A DNA stretch of 64,000 bases, taken from positions 62,001-126,000 of the forward strand of contig NZ_PPTG01000029.1 of the NCBI RefSeq assembly GCF_002954245.1, given 5' to 3'. Origin of the DNA: Cryobacterium aureum (GTDB lineage: Bacteria > Actinomycetota > Actinomycetes > Actinomycetales > Microbacteriaceae). The position numbers were made by a program, and so were the translations under genes. Positions within the stretch are counted from its first letter, which is position 1. The number at the start of each line of letters is the position of its first letter. A model generated the notes under the pieces. It was not told where the DNA came from and ran no database searches. It saw only the letters and a list, made by a program, of their open reading frames with translations. Below, piece after piece: positions 52,422 through 61,280 of this stretch.

Positions 52422-54107
52422 CTAAGTCGATTCGGGGGTGGTGACGACGGTTTGGTGGGACTTGAGCAGTTTGAGGTGACGATCGGCCACGGCAGTCACG
52501 GCGGCCTCAAGGGCCGGGTCATCGCCGCGGGCGAGGCCGGCGTACTCAATGTGCACGGTGCCGTCGGCGCGGGTCGTTGCCTTCACCCACAGCCGGCGGC
52601 GCGGCACGAGCAGTCCGGTGAACAGGCCGAACAAAACGAGCATCGAGAACGATATCAGCCAGATCTGCGTCGGGTCGTGGTGAATGTCGAAGCTCGCAAA
52701 ACGTGGAACCGACTGGGTGAAATCGCCGGCCGCTGATGCGGCCGGATTGTGATCGACGAAGCTGACGGTGCCGAGGCCATTCGGCAGCTCGACCGATGCG
52801 CCCGGCTTCAGCTCGATCGAGGCAACGCCGGTCTTACCGCCGGTCTGCCGGGTCAGGGTATCGGTGACGAGCGAATAGACGGATGTCGGCACGCCGGCAT
52901 CGAGACCGAGGTCACCGGTATAGACGTTCAGGGTGAGCAGCGGGTATTCCAGGTCGGGGTAGCTGGAGAAGTTCGCGCCGGAAGCCGCCTTGTCCTGGGT
53001 GGGATAGAAGAAGCCGATCATACCCAGTTGTTCGGCCAGGCCGTCGGGGACTTTCACGATGCCCAGCGACGTAAGGTTGGCGTCCTGCGGCAGGAACGGC
53101 ACCGAGTCGGAAAACACGACGGTTCCGTCGGGGGCGGTGACCTGAATGGTCGGTGCGTACCCGTTGCCAAGCAGGTAAATGCTCGTACCGTTGGTGCGCA
53201 GCGGTCCGTTGACCTTGACGACGCCGGGCTCGGGCGCCGCGCCCTTGGGCGTGACCGTGACGTCGGCGGTGAAGTCGATCGGCTGGCCGTAGGCCTGCAG
53301 GTTCTGCTGTTCGTAGGAGACCGAGAAGTCATCCAGGCTCAGCGTGTACGGGTCGAGCGTGGTGTCGTCGAAGAATCGTCCCGGGTTGAAGGAGTCGTAG
53401 GCGAGCAGGGTGTTCACGAAGGTCTGGCCTTCAACGAGCACGCGCTGGCCGCTGAAGCCGTAGCCACCGCCGAAGCCGACGGTCACGAGAATGCCCACGA
53501 GCGCAGCGTGAAAGATGAGGTTGCCGGTCTCCCGCAGGTAGCCACGTTCGGCCGAAACGGATGACTCGGTGTCGGAATCAAAGCGGGCGACGCGGTAGCC
53601 GCCGGATTTCAAGATGGTGCGGGCGTGCGTGATGGCGGCGCGGGCATCCGTTTGCGCTGGTGCGGCTTGAGTGGTGAATCCGGACAGGCGCCCGAGTCGG
53701 GCAGGAGTGGTCGGCGGCTTGGCGCGCAGGGCCTGGAAGTGATGTTTGGTGCGCGGGATGACGCAGCCGATGAGCGAGATGAACAGCAGTAAGTAGATCG
53801 ACGAGAACCACGCCGAAGTGTAGACGTCGAAGGCCTGCAGCTTGTCGAGCGTCGGCGCGAGGTCGGGGTTGTCGGCGAAGTATTGGGTGACGCCGTTCGG
53901 GTCGGAGCTGCGCTGCGGTACGAGCGACCCTGGAATGGAAGCGATGGCCAGCATCAGCAGCAAAAACAGGGCGGTGCGCATGCTCGTGAGCTGGCGCCAG
54001 AACCAGCGGAGCCAGCCGGTGAGGCCGAGCTTGGGCTGCACGACACCGGCTTGCGGCGTTTGTGGGCGGGAGTCGTAGTGGTCAGATGGCCGGGACAAAG
54101 CTGCCAA
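52422..54107 (-). CDS. resB: Cytochrome c biogenesis protein ResB
   Basis: A 561-residue protein with three N-terminal helices (MRTALFLLLMLAIASIPGSL, SSIYLLLFISLIGCVIP and NLIFHAALVGILVTVGFGGGY), a large extracytoplasmic domain and one C-terminal helix (WLISFSMLVLFGLFTGLLVP), the ResB/Ccs1 topology. IPGSLVPQRS is conserved. A TTG start at 54107, with AAGGGG upstream, overlaps ccdA by 26 nt; no good ATG exists before the first helix. Partner of CcsB. Confidence 0.92.
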   Translation of the reverse strand: MAALSRPSDHYDSRPQTPQAGVVQPKLGLTGWLRWFWRQLTSMRTALFLLLMLAIASIPGSLVPQRSSDPNGVTQYFADNPDLAPTLDKLQAFDVYTSAWFSSIYLLLFISLIGCVIPRTKHHFQALRAKPPTTPARLGRLSGFTTQAAPAQTDARAAITHARTILKSGGYRVARFDSDTESSVSAERGYLRETGNLIFHAALVGILVTVGFGGGYGFSGQRVLVEGQTFVNTLLAYDSFNPGRFFDDTTLDPYTLSLDDFSVSYEQQNLQAYGQPIDFTADVTVTPKGAAPEPGVVKVNGPLRTNGTSIYLLGNGYAPTIQVTAPDGTVVFSDSVPFLPQDANLTSLGIVKVPDGLAEQLGMIGFFYPTQDKAASGANFSSYPDLEYPLLTLNVYTGDLGLDAGVPTSVYSLVTDTLTRQTGGKTGVASIELKPGASVELPNGLGTVSFVDHNPAASAAGDFTQSVPRFASFDIHHDPTQIWLISFSMLVLFGLFTGLLVPRRRLWVKATTRADGTVHIEYAGLARGDDPALEAAVTAVADRHLKLLKSHQTVVTTPEST

Positions 54108-54843
54108 TCACCCCTTGCAATTCGAGGAGCCAGGTGTTCCAGATGCCGCTCACCATGAGTACTCCGATGACGACGAGCAGAACCCCGCCGAACAGGTTGA
54201 TGGCACGAATATGCCGTTTCAGGAATGCGACCGATCCGGTGGCCCAGTTGAGGCCGAGGGCGATCAACAGGAACGGAATTCCGAGGCCGAGAGAATAGAA
54301 CAGCGCGAGCAGGCCGCCTTGCCACGGCGAACCGGTGCCGAGGCTGAGCGAGTTGATGGCGGTGAGGGTGGGGCCGGTGCACGGCGTCCAGCCGACCGCG
54401 AAGACCGCGCCGAGCACTGGCGCTCCGGCCAGGCCCATCCTGGGGCGCCAGTTGGTCTTGATGGTGCGCTGCATGGCACCGAACTGGCCGACGAAAACCA
54501 GTCCGAGCAGAATGACCACGACGCCGGCGATGCGCGTGATCAGGTCGCGGTAGGAGTTGAGCCAGAACCCGGCGGCGCCGAAGACAACGCCGGTGAGCAC
54601 GAACACCACGGTGAAGCCGAGCACGAACAGGCCAACGCCGGCCAGGAGCCGGGTGCGGCCGCGTCGGTCGCGCTTGGAGGCGCCGGTACGTCCATCGGTG
54701 AAGCCGCCGATATAGGCGAGGTAGCCGGGTACCAGGGGCAGAATGCACGGGGAGGCAAAGGACACCAGCCCGGCGAGCAGTGCGATGGGAATGGCGAAGA
54801 GCAGCTGACCGCTGAAGACGATCTCTCCGAAGGGATTGTTCAC
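54082..54843 (-). CDS. ccdA: Cytochrome c biogenesis thiol reductase CcdA
   Basis: A 253-residue membrane protein with six helices that passes electrons from cytosolic thioredoxin to the outside to keep apocytochrome c cysteines reduced. The two redox cysteines are in LVSFASPCILPLVPGYLAYI and VGWTPCTGPTLTAI. The GTG overlaps the tlpA stop (GTGA). Confidence 0.95.
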   Translation of the reverse strand: MNNPFGEIVFSGQLLFAIPIALLAGLVSFASPCILPLVPGYLAYIGGFTDGRTGASKRDRRGRTRLLAGVGLFVLGFTVVFVLTGVVFGAAGFWLNSYRDLITRIAGVVVILLGLVFVGQFGAMQRTIKTNWRPRMGLAGAPVLGAVFAVGWTPCTGPTLTAINSLSLGTGSPWQGGLLALFYSLGLGIPFLLIALGLNWATGSVAFLKRHIRAINLFGGVLLVVIGVLMVSGIWNTWLLELQGVIGSFVPAI

Positions 54844-55442
54844 TCGGTCGTGCCAGTCTCCGCGATCGTGTCCCGAATCAGGGTTTCTAGAATGGACGGC
54901 GACGTAACTTGGCCGAGAATGCGCGCAGCGACCCGGCCTTCGGCGTCGAGTACGAGCGTGGTGGGCACCGCGTTCGGCGGAATGCTGCCGCTGAAGGCGA
55001 GCTGCATGGCTCCGGTATCGACGTCGAGCACCGAGGGGTAGGTCACGCTGTAGGTCTCGTTGAAGGCGATGGCGTTCGGTGCCTGGTCGCGCACGTTCAC
55101 GCCGAGAAAGCTCGCGCCCTCGTTCTCGAACTGGGCGTTGAGGCTTTGCAGATCGGATGCCTCGGCGCGGCACGGCGCGCAGCTTGCGTACCAAAAGTTC
55201 ACGACGAGAACTTCGCCGAGCAAGGCTTCGCTCGTGACCGTTTCGCCCGTCTCGGTCACGCCGGAGAAATCGATGGCCTGGCCGCGGTCGGCGAGGGCGA
55301 TCTCGGTGACGCTGCCGTCCCCGGCGATGAAACCCTTGCTCGAGCCCTCCCGATACTGGTCCGCGAGCGGGTCAGAGGAGCAACCGGCCAGCAGCAATGC
55401 GGCGGCAGCCAGTGCGATCACAGGGAGCAGACGGCGGTTCAT
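54840..55442 (-). CDS. TlpA/ResA-type thioredoxin lipoprotein
   Basis: A 200-residue lipoprotein with signal peptide ending LLLAGC (Cys21) and a thioredoxin fold with NFWYASCAPCRAEA (Cys88-x-x-Cys91) and a cis-proline region NAVPTTLVLD. It should reduce the CXXCH motif of apocytochrome c, receiving electrons from CcdA encoded next. It overlaps the upstream phosphatase gene and ccdA by 4 nt each. Confidence 0.94.
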   Translation of the reverse strand: MNRRLLPVIALAAAALLLAGCSSDPLADQYREGSSKGFIAGDGSVTEIALADRGQAIDFSGVTETGETVTSEALLGEVLVVNFWYASCAPCRAEASDLQSLNAQFENEGASFLGVNVRDQAPNAIAFNETYSVTYPSVLDVDTGAMQLAFSGSIPPNAVPTTLVLDAEGRVAARILGQVTSPSILETLIRDTIAETGTTE

Positions 55443-56083
55443 ACTGCACCCACATCGTTACTCGGGTCAAGAAGAGCCTGCGCGGGGCTGACATAAGCGG
55501 TTTCAGCGAAATGGTCACCGTGCCAGGAGAGGGTGGTGATACTCGACAGGTCGCAGCGGCGTTGGCGCGGATCATGGGCGAGGCGCTCGTGCGCGAGAGA
55601 GCGGTGCACCATCCAGATCGGCAACTGGTGGCTGACCAGCACGACGTCGCCCTCGTCGACCGAGTTCCAGGCGTCATCGATCGCGGCGAGCATCCGCTCG
55701 GAGACGGCGCGGAACGGTTCGCCCCAGCTCGGCTTCAACGGGTTGATCAGGGCCAGCCAGTTGCGCGGGTCGCGCAGCGCGCCACCCTGGCCGCGCATCC
55801 GCTTGCCTTCAAAGGCGTTCGTCGGTTCGATGATGCGTTCGTCGGTATCGATGGCCAGAGCGAAAGCTGCGGCGATCGGGGCGGCCGATTCCTGCGCGCG
55901 CTGCAGCGGCGAGGCGATGACGCGCACGACAGCGCGGCCGCGTTCGACCAGTTCGTCGGCGGCGGCGGCCGCCATGAGCGCGCCACGCTCGGAGAGCCGG
56001 TAGTTCGCCAGTCGTCCGTAGAGCACGCGTTCGGGGTTAAAAACCTCACCGTGACGCACGAGATGCACTTGACTGGCTACCAC
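55439..56083 (-). CDS. Histidine phosphatase (phosphoglycerate mutase-like) family protein
   Basis: A 214-residue protein with LVRHGEV (catalytic His11), IASPLQRAQESA and VVLVSHQLPIWMVHR (second histidine). It is not a glycolytic mutase by context: in actinobacteria this gene regularly heads the ccdA-resB-ccsB operon. The substrate is unknown. TAGACT lies exactly 6 nt before the GTG start, so the operon mRNA is probably leaderless. Confidence 0.9.
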   Translation of the reverse strand: MVASQVHLVRHGEVFNPERVLYGRLANYRLSERGALMAAAAADELVERGRAVVRVIASPLQRAQESAAPIAAAFALAIDTDERIIEPTNAFEGKRMRGQGGALRDPRNWLALINPLKPSWGEPFRAVSERMLAAIDDAWNSVDEGDVVLVSHQLPIWMVHRSLAHERLAHDPRQRRCDLSSITTLSWHGDHFAETAYVSPAQALLDPSNDVGAV

Positions 56084-56132
56084 CCGACCAGTCTACGGAG
56101 GCCCCAGCCTAGAAACCGCCGTGAGAGCACCG

Positions 56133-56699
56133 CTAGGCGTCCACGATGCTGATGCTCCGGGCGAGGTCGTCCACGATCGGAAGCAACTCGGTCAGGAGCG
56201 CAATGTTGAAATTGGCGGCGATCATGACCACGTCCAATCCGTTCTTTTGCCACGCATACTGGGCGATCGCGGCAATGTCATGATCGGGCTCCCCCACGTC
56301 TGCATAGCGGATGCTGCGCACCCCGTCACCGAGCAGGTCCGACAAGAATGTCGTCACCATGACCGCACTCGTTGCGGCGGGGTCGTGCACCGCCGCGAGG
56401 TCGTCGAGGGTCAACTCGGGTGAACTCGTGGGGTACAGCACGCTCACAAAAAAGACAAACTCCGCCGGGTTAGCCAGGTAGACAAAGCGGGACTCGGTCT
56501 CCGGTCGGTCGGTCGCGATCGAGTGCAACGATTCATCGATCCAGCGCGCGGTCGGCTGATCGAGGGAATAGGCATCCGTCAACAGACGCGTGATGGTGCC
56601 GGCCCAGTCGTCGAGATCGGCGAACTGATTCCAGGGCCACTCCTCGGGAACGTAAAGCCAGAGGTCGCGATCAAAATCCACCCGAATGGTTGCGGTCAT
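56133..56699 (-). CDS. Protein of unknown function in the type VII-like locus (a)
   Basis: A 188-residue soluble protein beginning MTATIRVDFDRDLWLYVPEE. The pattern of an N-terminal strand, then a proline-tryptophan turn (PEEWPWNQF), a long helix and a C-terminal helix (FNIALLTELLPIVDDLARS) resembles the protein encoded next, so the two may be distant paralogues. It is translated with its neighbour through an ATGA overlap. It could be an immunity protein or chaperone; no function is assigned. Confidence 0.7.
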   Translation of the reverse strand: MTATIRVDFDRDLWLYVPEEWPWNQFADLDDWAGTITRLLTDAYSLDQPTARWIDESLHSIATDRPETESRFVYLANPAEFVFFVSVLYPTSSPELTLDDLAAVHDPAATSAVMVTTFLSDLLGDGVRSIRYADVGEPDHDIAAIAQYAWQKNGLDVVMIAANFNIALLTELLPIVDDLARSISIVDA

Positions 56700-57322
56700 G
56701 ACCACGCCACCGATTCCATCATGACGTCGAAGAGTTCGGTGAGAGCCTCGACGATTGGCGTGAACTCCGCAATCGCCTGCCCAGACACCGTGAGCGCTGC
56801 GACCAGAAAAGTACCCGGTGCGCCAGGGACCGGCCACGTGTAGTGCACGGTGCGCACAGCGGCCACCGTTAGTTGATCAGCACGCGGCAGATCAACGAGT
56901 TCGCGCACGCAGCGTCCGGCTCGGGTCACGGCAACTGTCGCGTTCAGTTCCCGTGCCTGCATGCGTTCCACGAGCAGGGCGACTGCCGTGTCTGACGGTG
57001 CGTTCGTTCGCACCTCGCTCACCACAATGCCCGCTGAGACTGGTACCAGCCACGAAATCGCCAGCGGGAAAATGAGGTCAATCCCGCCGGCCTGGCGCGC
57101 TTCGGCCGCGATGGTACGCAGGCCGTCCCCGAGTCGTTTCTTCTGCGGCCCGTAACTGTCATTCGGCAGTCCGGCAAACTGTCGATCGACGAGATTCGTT
57201 ATGGCCTGCTCCGCCGACTCGCCCACCGGAATCAGCACCCAACCCGGGGGGAGAACCAGGCGGTACGCGCAGCGAGCACGCGGCGCCGCCGCCACTGTTG
57301 GCGGGATGACCGATTCAGGCAT
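56696..57322 (-). CDS. Protein of unknown function in the type VII-like locus (b)
   Basis: A 208-residue soluble protein with CAYRLVLPPGWVLIPVGESA near the N-terminus. The LPPGW segment is common among small proteins in actinobacterial type VII loci. The C-terminal half ends FTPIVEALTELFDVM, comparable to the end of protein (a). The ATG at 57322 overlaps the membrane protein gene by 8 nt. It may protect against or chaperone the secreted protein at 57845. Confidence 0.7.
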   Translation of the reverse strand: MPESVIPPTVAAAPRARCAYRLVLPPGWVLIPVGESAEQAITNLVDRQFAGLPNDSYGPQKKRLGDGLRTIAAEARQAGGIDLIFPLAISWLVPVSAGIVVSEVRTNAPSDTAVALLVERMQARELNATVAVTRAGRCVRELVDLPRADQLTVAAVRTVHYTWPVPGAPGTFLVAALTVSGQAIAEFTPIVEALTELFDVMMESVAWS

Positions 57323-57851
57323 CCGCTGACGCAGGCTTTCGTGCGCGACGCGTGCGAACCGATGGACCCTCACGCCACGAGCTCGGCACGAGATGCACCC
57401 AGCCCAGGATGTCGCGTACGACGAAGAGCACCCATGCCGTCAGGTAGATGAAGAGGGCCAGGGTACCTTCATTGTGAATGCCGGGCGCCCCGAAATATGC
57501 GGTACCCAGCGGAATGGAGAAGAGAAAGGCGACGAAGGTGAACCACGCGAACGTCGCACGCCCGGGTTTAGGAAACCGTCGCAGTGACAGTGGGATGGTG
57601 AAAATGGAGAGGAACATCAGTCCAATTGCCGGAATGAAGAGCGTCCAGGACTGCGGATTGAACGCCGGATACTCGGCACTCCAGCCGAAAAACCCGCCCT
57701 GATCCTCGGTCGGCGTCGAGCCAGTTGCGAGCCCGAGTACAGCGATGACGAGCGCCGGCCCCATACAGACAATGACGAAGAAGACGACGGACCCGAAGAA
57801 TACGAGGTCTGAGATGCGGTGGGCTTTTTTCTGCCACCCCGGTTTCACCAT
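57315..57851 (-). CDS. Membrane protein in the type VII-like locus
   Basis: A 178-residue protein with about four helices (LVFFGSVVFFVIVCMGPALV, TLFIPAIGLMFLSIFTIPL, TFAWFTFVAFLFSIPLGTAY and LALFIYLTAWVLFVVRDILG) and a basic C-terminus. The ATG at 57851 has GGGAG 4 nt upstream and overlaps the preceding gene by 7 nt. The family is not recognised; its place suggests a membrane partner or immunity protein of the secreted protein. Confidence 0.7.
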   Translation of the reverse strand: MVKPGWQKKAHRISDLVFFGSVVFFVIVCMGPALVIAVLGLATGSTPTEDQGGFFGWSAEYPAFNPQSWTLFIPAIGLMFLSIFTIPLSLRRFPKPGRATFAWFTFVAFLFSIPLGTAYFGAPGIHNEGTLALFIYLTAWVLFVVRDILGWVHLVPSSWREGPSVRTRRARKPASADA

Positions 57852-59146
57852 GACGCTCCCACCCTCCACGTTGCCTGCTCATTCACGTTCTTGTACCAAT
57901 CGTCCAGGGAGGCACCCGCGTTGAGCACTCCATCTACAGCGTCGGGCATGATGGGGTTGAGTACCTGTGCCGGGAGTCCGAGCTGGTCGAGGGCTAAGTT
58001 CGCCCCCTTGAGCGCGGAAGGGATTGCCAGTTCCACGCGCTGGAAACCGATATTGACCTTGGCGAGGCCAACGAGCAGATCATCGCCGGGGCCGCCCGCG
58101 CCCGCTCGCGCATTACTCAACACCCGCGACGCCTTGGCGTTGGCGACTCCCTTGGTCGAAAACACTTCCCGGTACCAGCCCACCTTGTTCGAAAGTCCGA
58201 CCTTACTCGGGAGCACGCCGTTGAAGCTGGCGGACACCGAGCGCAGGGGATTCTTACTGGTCCCCAAATTGGTGAGGTGGGCCACTCTGGTCGTTTTCAA
58301 GGCGGCCATCGTGCCCTTGAGCGCCACGCCGGCGATGGCGGCGACACCCAGGCTGGCGAACGTGAGCGCGTCCAGTCCAAACTCGATCCACGAAATTTGT
58401 CCGGTGCTGGCGAGCACCAGGCTCAGCAGCGCCGTTGCCCCGGCGATGGCCAGCGCAAATGGGATCAATAACGGAAAGAACAGACTCAGAATGGCGAGGC
58501 CCGCCGCCAGGTAACCCAGAATATTCTTGATGGTCGTCAGTACGGCAGCATTTTCAGCGACCCACCCGCTGAAGTCATCCCAGAGGGAGTCATTGAGGCC
58601 GTCCTGATCGATTGCGGTCGCGATTTGCTCCGCGGCGACGGCCGCGGCAGCATCGCGCAGTGAAATCGCGTCGTGATAATTCTGCAGGGTGGCGGCGAGT
58701 TGGACCGACAGATCGTCAACGACCGACTCGTGCGCGAGGGCTAGTCGCTGGGCATCCACCTGGTCTGCCGGGTCGGTCGCTCCGCGCGCCGCGTCGGAGT
58801 AATGGTCGGCCCACGACTGCGCGGTCGCGGCTTCGGACGCCGCGTAATCACGCGCATCGATCGCCTGCCGTGCCATAGTTTGGGCCATTTCCAGGGAATC
58901 GGCATAGACGGAAAGCGATGATCCCGCCGTCTCATATCGGCCGCGCAGCCGCTCCAGCCGGCCGGCGACGTCGCCGGACAATTCCACGATTGCCGACACG
59001 GCCTCACTCCGGCCCAGTCCATCAGCGGCAATGAGCCGACGCAGTTCATCGGCGGAGTCGCGCACGGCATCCGCTGTCAGCGTGTATTTGGTCGCCGCTG
59101 TGCGCACGCCGGTCGGATCGCCCGGAAGCGGGTCGTAGCCGCTCAC
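57845..59146 (-). CDS. Putative type VII-secreted protein (T7SS signal/LXG-like N-terminus)
   Basis: A 433-residue protein. The N-terminus (MSGYDPLPGDPTGVRTAATK) and the following ~170 residues of long amphipathic helices rich in Ala resemble the T7SS targeting regions of actinobacterial polymorphic toxins. A hydrophobic middle (about residues 205-285, several possible helices) and a ~140-residue C-terminal part follow. No known toxin domain is recognised in the tail, which ends ATWRVGASW. It overlaps the WXG-like gene before it (ATGA) and the membrane protein gene after it, so all are one transcript. Confidence 0.75.
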   Translation of the reverse strand: MSGYDPLPGDPTGVRTAATKYTLTADAVRDSADELRRLIAADGLGRSEAVSAIVELSGDVAGRLERLRGRYETAGSSLSVYADSLEMAQTMARQAIDARDYAASEAATAQSWADHYSDAARGATDPADQVDAQRLALAHESVVDDLSVQLAATLQNYHDAISLRDAAAAVAAEQIATAIDQDGLNDSLWDDFSGWVAENAAVLTTIKNILGYLAAGLAILSLFFPLLIPFALAIAGATALLSLVLASTGQISWIEFGLDALTFASLGVAAIAGVALKGTMAALKTTRVAHLTNLGTSKNPLRSVSASFNGVLPSKVGLSNKVGWYREVFSTKGVANAKASRVLSNARAGAGGPGDDLLVGLAKVNIGFQRVELAIPSALKGANLALDQLGLPAQVLNPIMPDAVDGVLNAGASLDDWYKNVNEQATWRVGASW

Positions 59147-59436
59147 GAGGCGGGGGTCTCGGTCAGTGCTCGAGCGAGTTCGGAATCCACCGATTCGAAT
59201 CCGTCCGCCACGGCTTGCCCCATCGTGTGCAGCTGCGTGAGCTGCTCGGTCAGTTCATTGCGTCGATCGTCCCATTTTGACGAGAAATCGTCGATAACGC
59301 TCGCCAAGTGCGCGTGACCGACCATGGCCCCCAATTCCGCACTCACGGCGCTCGCATCGCTGAGGCCGCGACGAACGGCGTCAAAATTTTCGGCGAGGCT
59401 GCGAACGGCCCCAGTATCGACCTCGAGTCTATTCAT
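59143..59436 (-). CDS. WXG100/ESAT-6-like small protein
   Basis: A 97-residue all-helical protein with a central turn around SSKWDDRRNEL, where the W lies in the WXG-like position between two helices, and a C-terminal helix ending SELARALTET. The length and form match WXG100-superfamily partners of T7SS substrates, though the Gly of WxG is replaced. GGGAGGGA precedes the ATG at 59436, with a -10-like TAGAGT further up. First gene of the five-gene locus. Confidence 0.75.
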   Translation of the reverse strand: MNRLEVDTGAVRSLAENFDAVRRGLSDASAVSAELGAMVGHAHLASVIDDFSSKWDDRRNELTEQLTQLHTMGQAVADGFESVDSELARALTETPAS

Positions 59437-59514
59437 GGCACCGTCCCTCCCGGAGCTCACTCTACCGGGCACTCATCGGCGGGGACCCTCGGTGGCTCCG
59501 GCTAAACTCGACCT

Positions 59515-60843
59515 GTGACTTCGCGCGTATTGATCAAGAACCTGTCCGCTCTCGATGACGGCACCGTATCGGTGTCGGGTTGGGTCGACACGGTGCGGGA
59601 CCAGAAAAAGGTGCAATTCGTCGTGCTGCGCGACGAATCCGGTGCCGTGCAGCTGGTCAACCCGCGCACAACGGATGCCGATGGCCAGGTGGTCGCCGAC
59701 GAGCCCGCCACGAGCATCTCCGGTCTCGCCCAGGGCACCTTCGTGACGGTCACCGGGCAGCTCAAGCACGACGAGCGGGTCAAGCTCGGCGGCATCGAGA
59801 TCAAGCTGGCCACGCTCACCGTGGTTTCGGCCGCCATTCCGGAGACGCCGATCGCCGCCGACTCAAGCCTCGACAAGCGCATGGACTGGCGCTTCCTCGA
59901 CCTGCGTAACCCCAAGCAGAACCTCATCTTCCGCATCCAGACCACGTTCGAGCACGCCCTGCGCACGTACTGGATCGAGCACGACTTCATCGAGCTGCAC
60001 ACCCCCAAGCTCATGGCGAGTGCGAGTGAGTCCCGCGCCGAACTGTTCGAGGTCGGCTACTTTGACACCAAGGCGTACCTCGCGCAGAGCCCACAGTTCT
60101 TCAAGCAGATGGCCCAGTCCGCCGGCTTCGGCAAGATCTTCGAGGTGGGCCCGGCATTCCGCGCCGACCCTTCGTTCACGAGCCGCCACGCCACCGAGTT
60201 CACCAGTGTCGACTCGGAGATCAGTTGGATCGACAGCCACGACGACGTCATGGCGCTCCACGAAGACCTCATGGTGGCCGGGTTCACGGCCGTCAAGGCC
60301 AAGCACGGCGACGAGGTGCTCGCCCTGTTCGACGTTGAAGTGACCGTTCCGAGCACGCCGTTCCCGCGTATCCCGCTGGCCGAAGCCAAGGAGATCGTGA
60401 AGAGCCGCGGCTACGAGGTTCCCCGCGACGACGACGACATGGACCCGGAAGGCGAACGCCAGATCGCCGCCTACGTGGCCGAGAAATACGGACACGAGTT
60501 CGTGTTCCTCACCGACTACGCCTCAAGCATCCGCCCGTTCTATCACATGCGTCACGAGGGTGACGCGTCGATCACCAAGAGCTACGACCTCATCTTCAAC
60601 GGCACGGAGATCTCCACCGGCGCCCAGCGCGAGCATCGTATTGAGATTCTCGAAGCGCAGGCAATCGAGAAGGGTCTCGACCCCAAGGAGATCGAGGGCT
60701 ACCTCGACTTCTTCCGCTACGGCGTGCCGTCGCACGGCGGTTTCGGCATGGGCCTGGCCCGCGTCTTGATGCTCATGCTGCACCAGGCGAGCATTCGCGA
60801 GGTCACCTACCTGTTCCGCGGCCCGACCCGCCTCGAGCCCTAG
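59515..60843 (+). CDS. aspS: Aspartyl-tRNA synthetase, archaeal type
   Basis: A 442-residue class II synthetase with an N-terminal OB-fold (VSVSGWVDTVRDQKKVQFVV) and a catalytic domain with motif 2 FEVGPAFRAD and motif 3 HGGFGMGLARVLMLML. It lacks the ~150-residue GAD insertion of the bacterial AspS (about 590 residues) and matches the archaeal/eukaryotic type, which may be non-discriminating and charge tRNA-Asn as well. The GTG lies exactly 6 nt after TAAACT. It is divergent from the type VII-like locus. Confidence 0.93.
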   Translation: MTSRVLIKNLSALDDGTVSVSGWVDTVRDQKKVQFVVLRDESGAVQLVNPRTTDADGQVVADEPATSISGLAQGTFVTVTGQLKHDERVKLGGIEIKLATLTVVSAAIPETPIAADSSLDKRMDWRFLDLRNPKQNLIFRIQTTFEHALRTYWIEHDFIELHTPKLMASASESRAELFEVGYFDTKAYLAQSPQFFKQMAQSAGFGKIFEVGPAFRADPSFTSRHATEFTSVDSEISWIDSHDDVMALHEDLMVAGFTAVKAKHGDEVLALFDVEVTVPSTPFPRIPLAEAKEIVKSRGYEVPRDDDDMDPEGERQIAAYVAEKYGHEFVFLTDYASSIRPFYHMRHEGDASITKSYDLIFNGTEISTGAQREHRIEILEAQAIEKGLDPKEIEGYLDFFRYGVPSHGGFGMGLARVLMLMLHQASIREVTYLFRGPTRLEP

Positions 60844-60865
60844 CCGGCCCCGCCTCAGGCCGCCT

Positions 60866-60973
60866 CGAGCCGTGAGTTCAGGCCACCGAGCCGTGGGCCT
60901 CGGCCCGTTTTTGGCGAAAAATGGCCTCAAACTCAGGGCTCGGCGACAGTAGCTGTCTGAAACTCACGGCTCG
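60866..60973. repeat. Inverted-repeat element, repeat family A
   Basis: CGAGCCGTGAGTTCAG at the left end faces CTGAAACTCACGGCTCG at the right end, giving ~17-bp terminal inverted repeats with one extra base. Inside, CCGAGCC and GGCTCGG form a second pair. The end sequence is the same 13-mer that is repeated at 10256-10289. It fills the convergent gap between aspS and the Dabb gene. Confidence 0.7.
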
Positions 60974-60980
60974 GCGCCCG

Positions 60981-61280
60981 CTAGACCTCGAGGTCGACCG
61001 CCAGGCGATCGGCTACGACGGTGCGAATGAACGCGCCGACCTTTTTGTGCTCCGGGTGCTTCTGGTAGCGGTCGAGGGCCTCGAGGTCATCGAAGTCGGC
61101 GATGAGCGCGACGTCCCAGTTTTCATTACCGGCAACATCCGGCCCAACCGTCAGAGCGCGAATCTCGGGAACGACACCCACCAGGGCCTCCAGGCCGGCC
61201 ACGATGCCCGCGGCATCATCGGCTTTCTTGCGGGGCGTGAGGGCGGTGAGCTTCCAGCAGACGATGTGGCGAATAGTCAT
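60981..61280 (-). CDS. Dabb (stress-responsive alpha/beta barrel) protein
   Basis: A 99-residue protein beginning MTIRHIVCWKL with NWDVALIADFDDLEALDRYQ and HPEHKKVGAFI, the Dabb domain pattern. These small dimeric ferredoxin-like barrels include plant stress proteins and enzymes of polyketide cyclisation; here the role is unknown. The ATG overlaps the glutaredoxin-like gene stop (ATGA), so both are co-translated. Confidence 0.9.
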   Translation of the reverse strand: MTIRHIVCWKLTALTPRKKADDAAGIVAGLEALVGVVPEIRALTVGPDVAGNENWDVALIADFDDLEALDRYQKHPEHKKVGAFIRTVVADRLAVDLEV

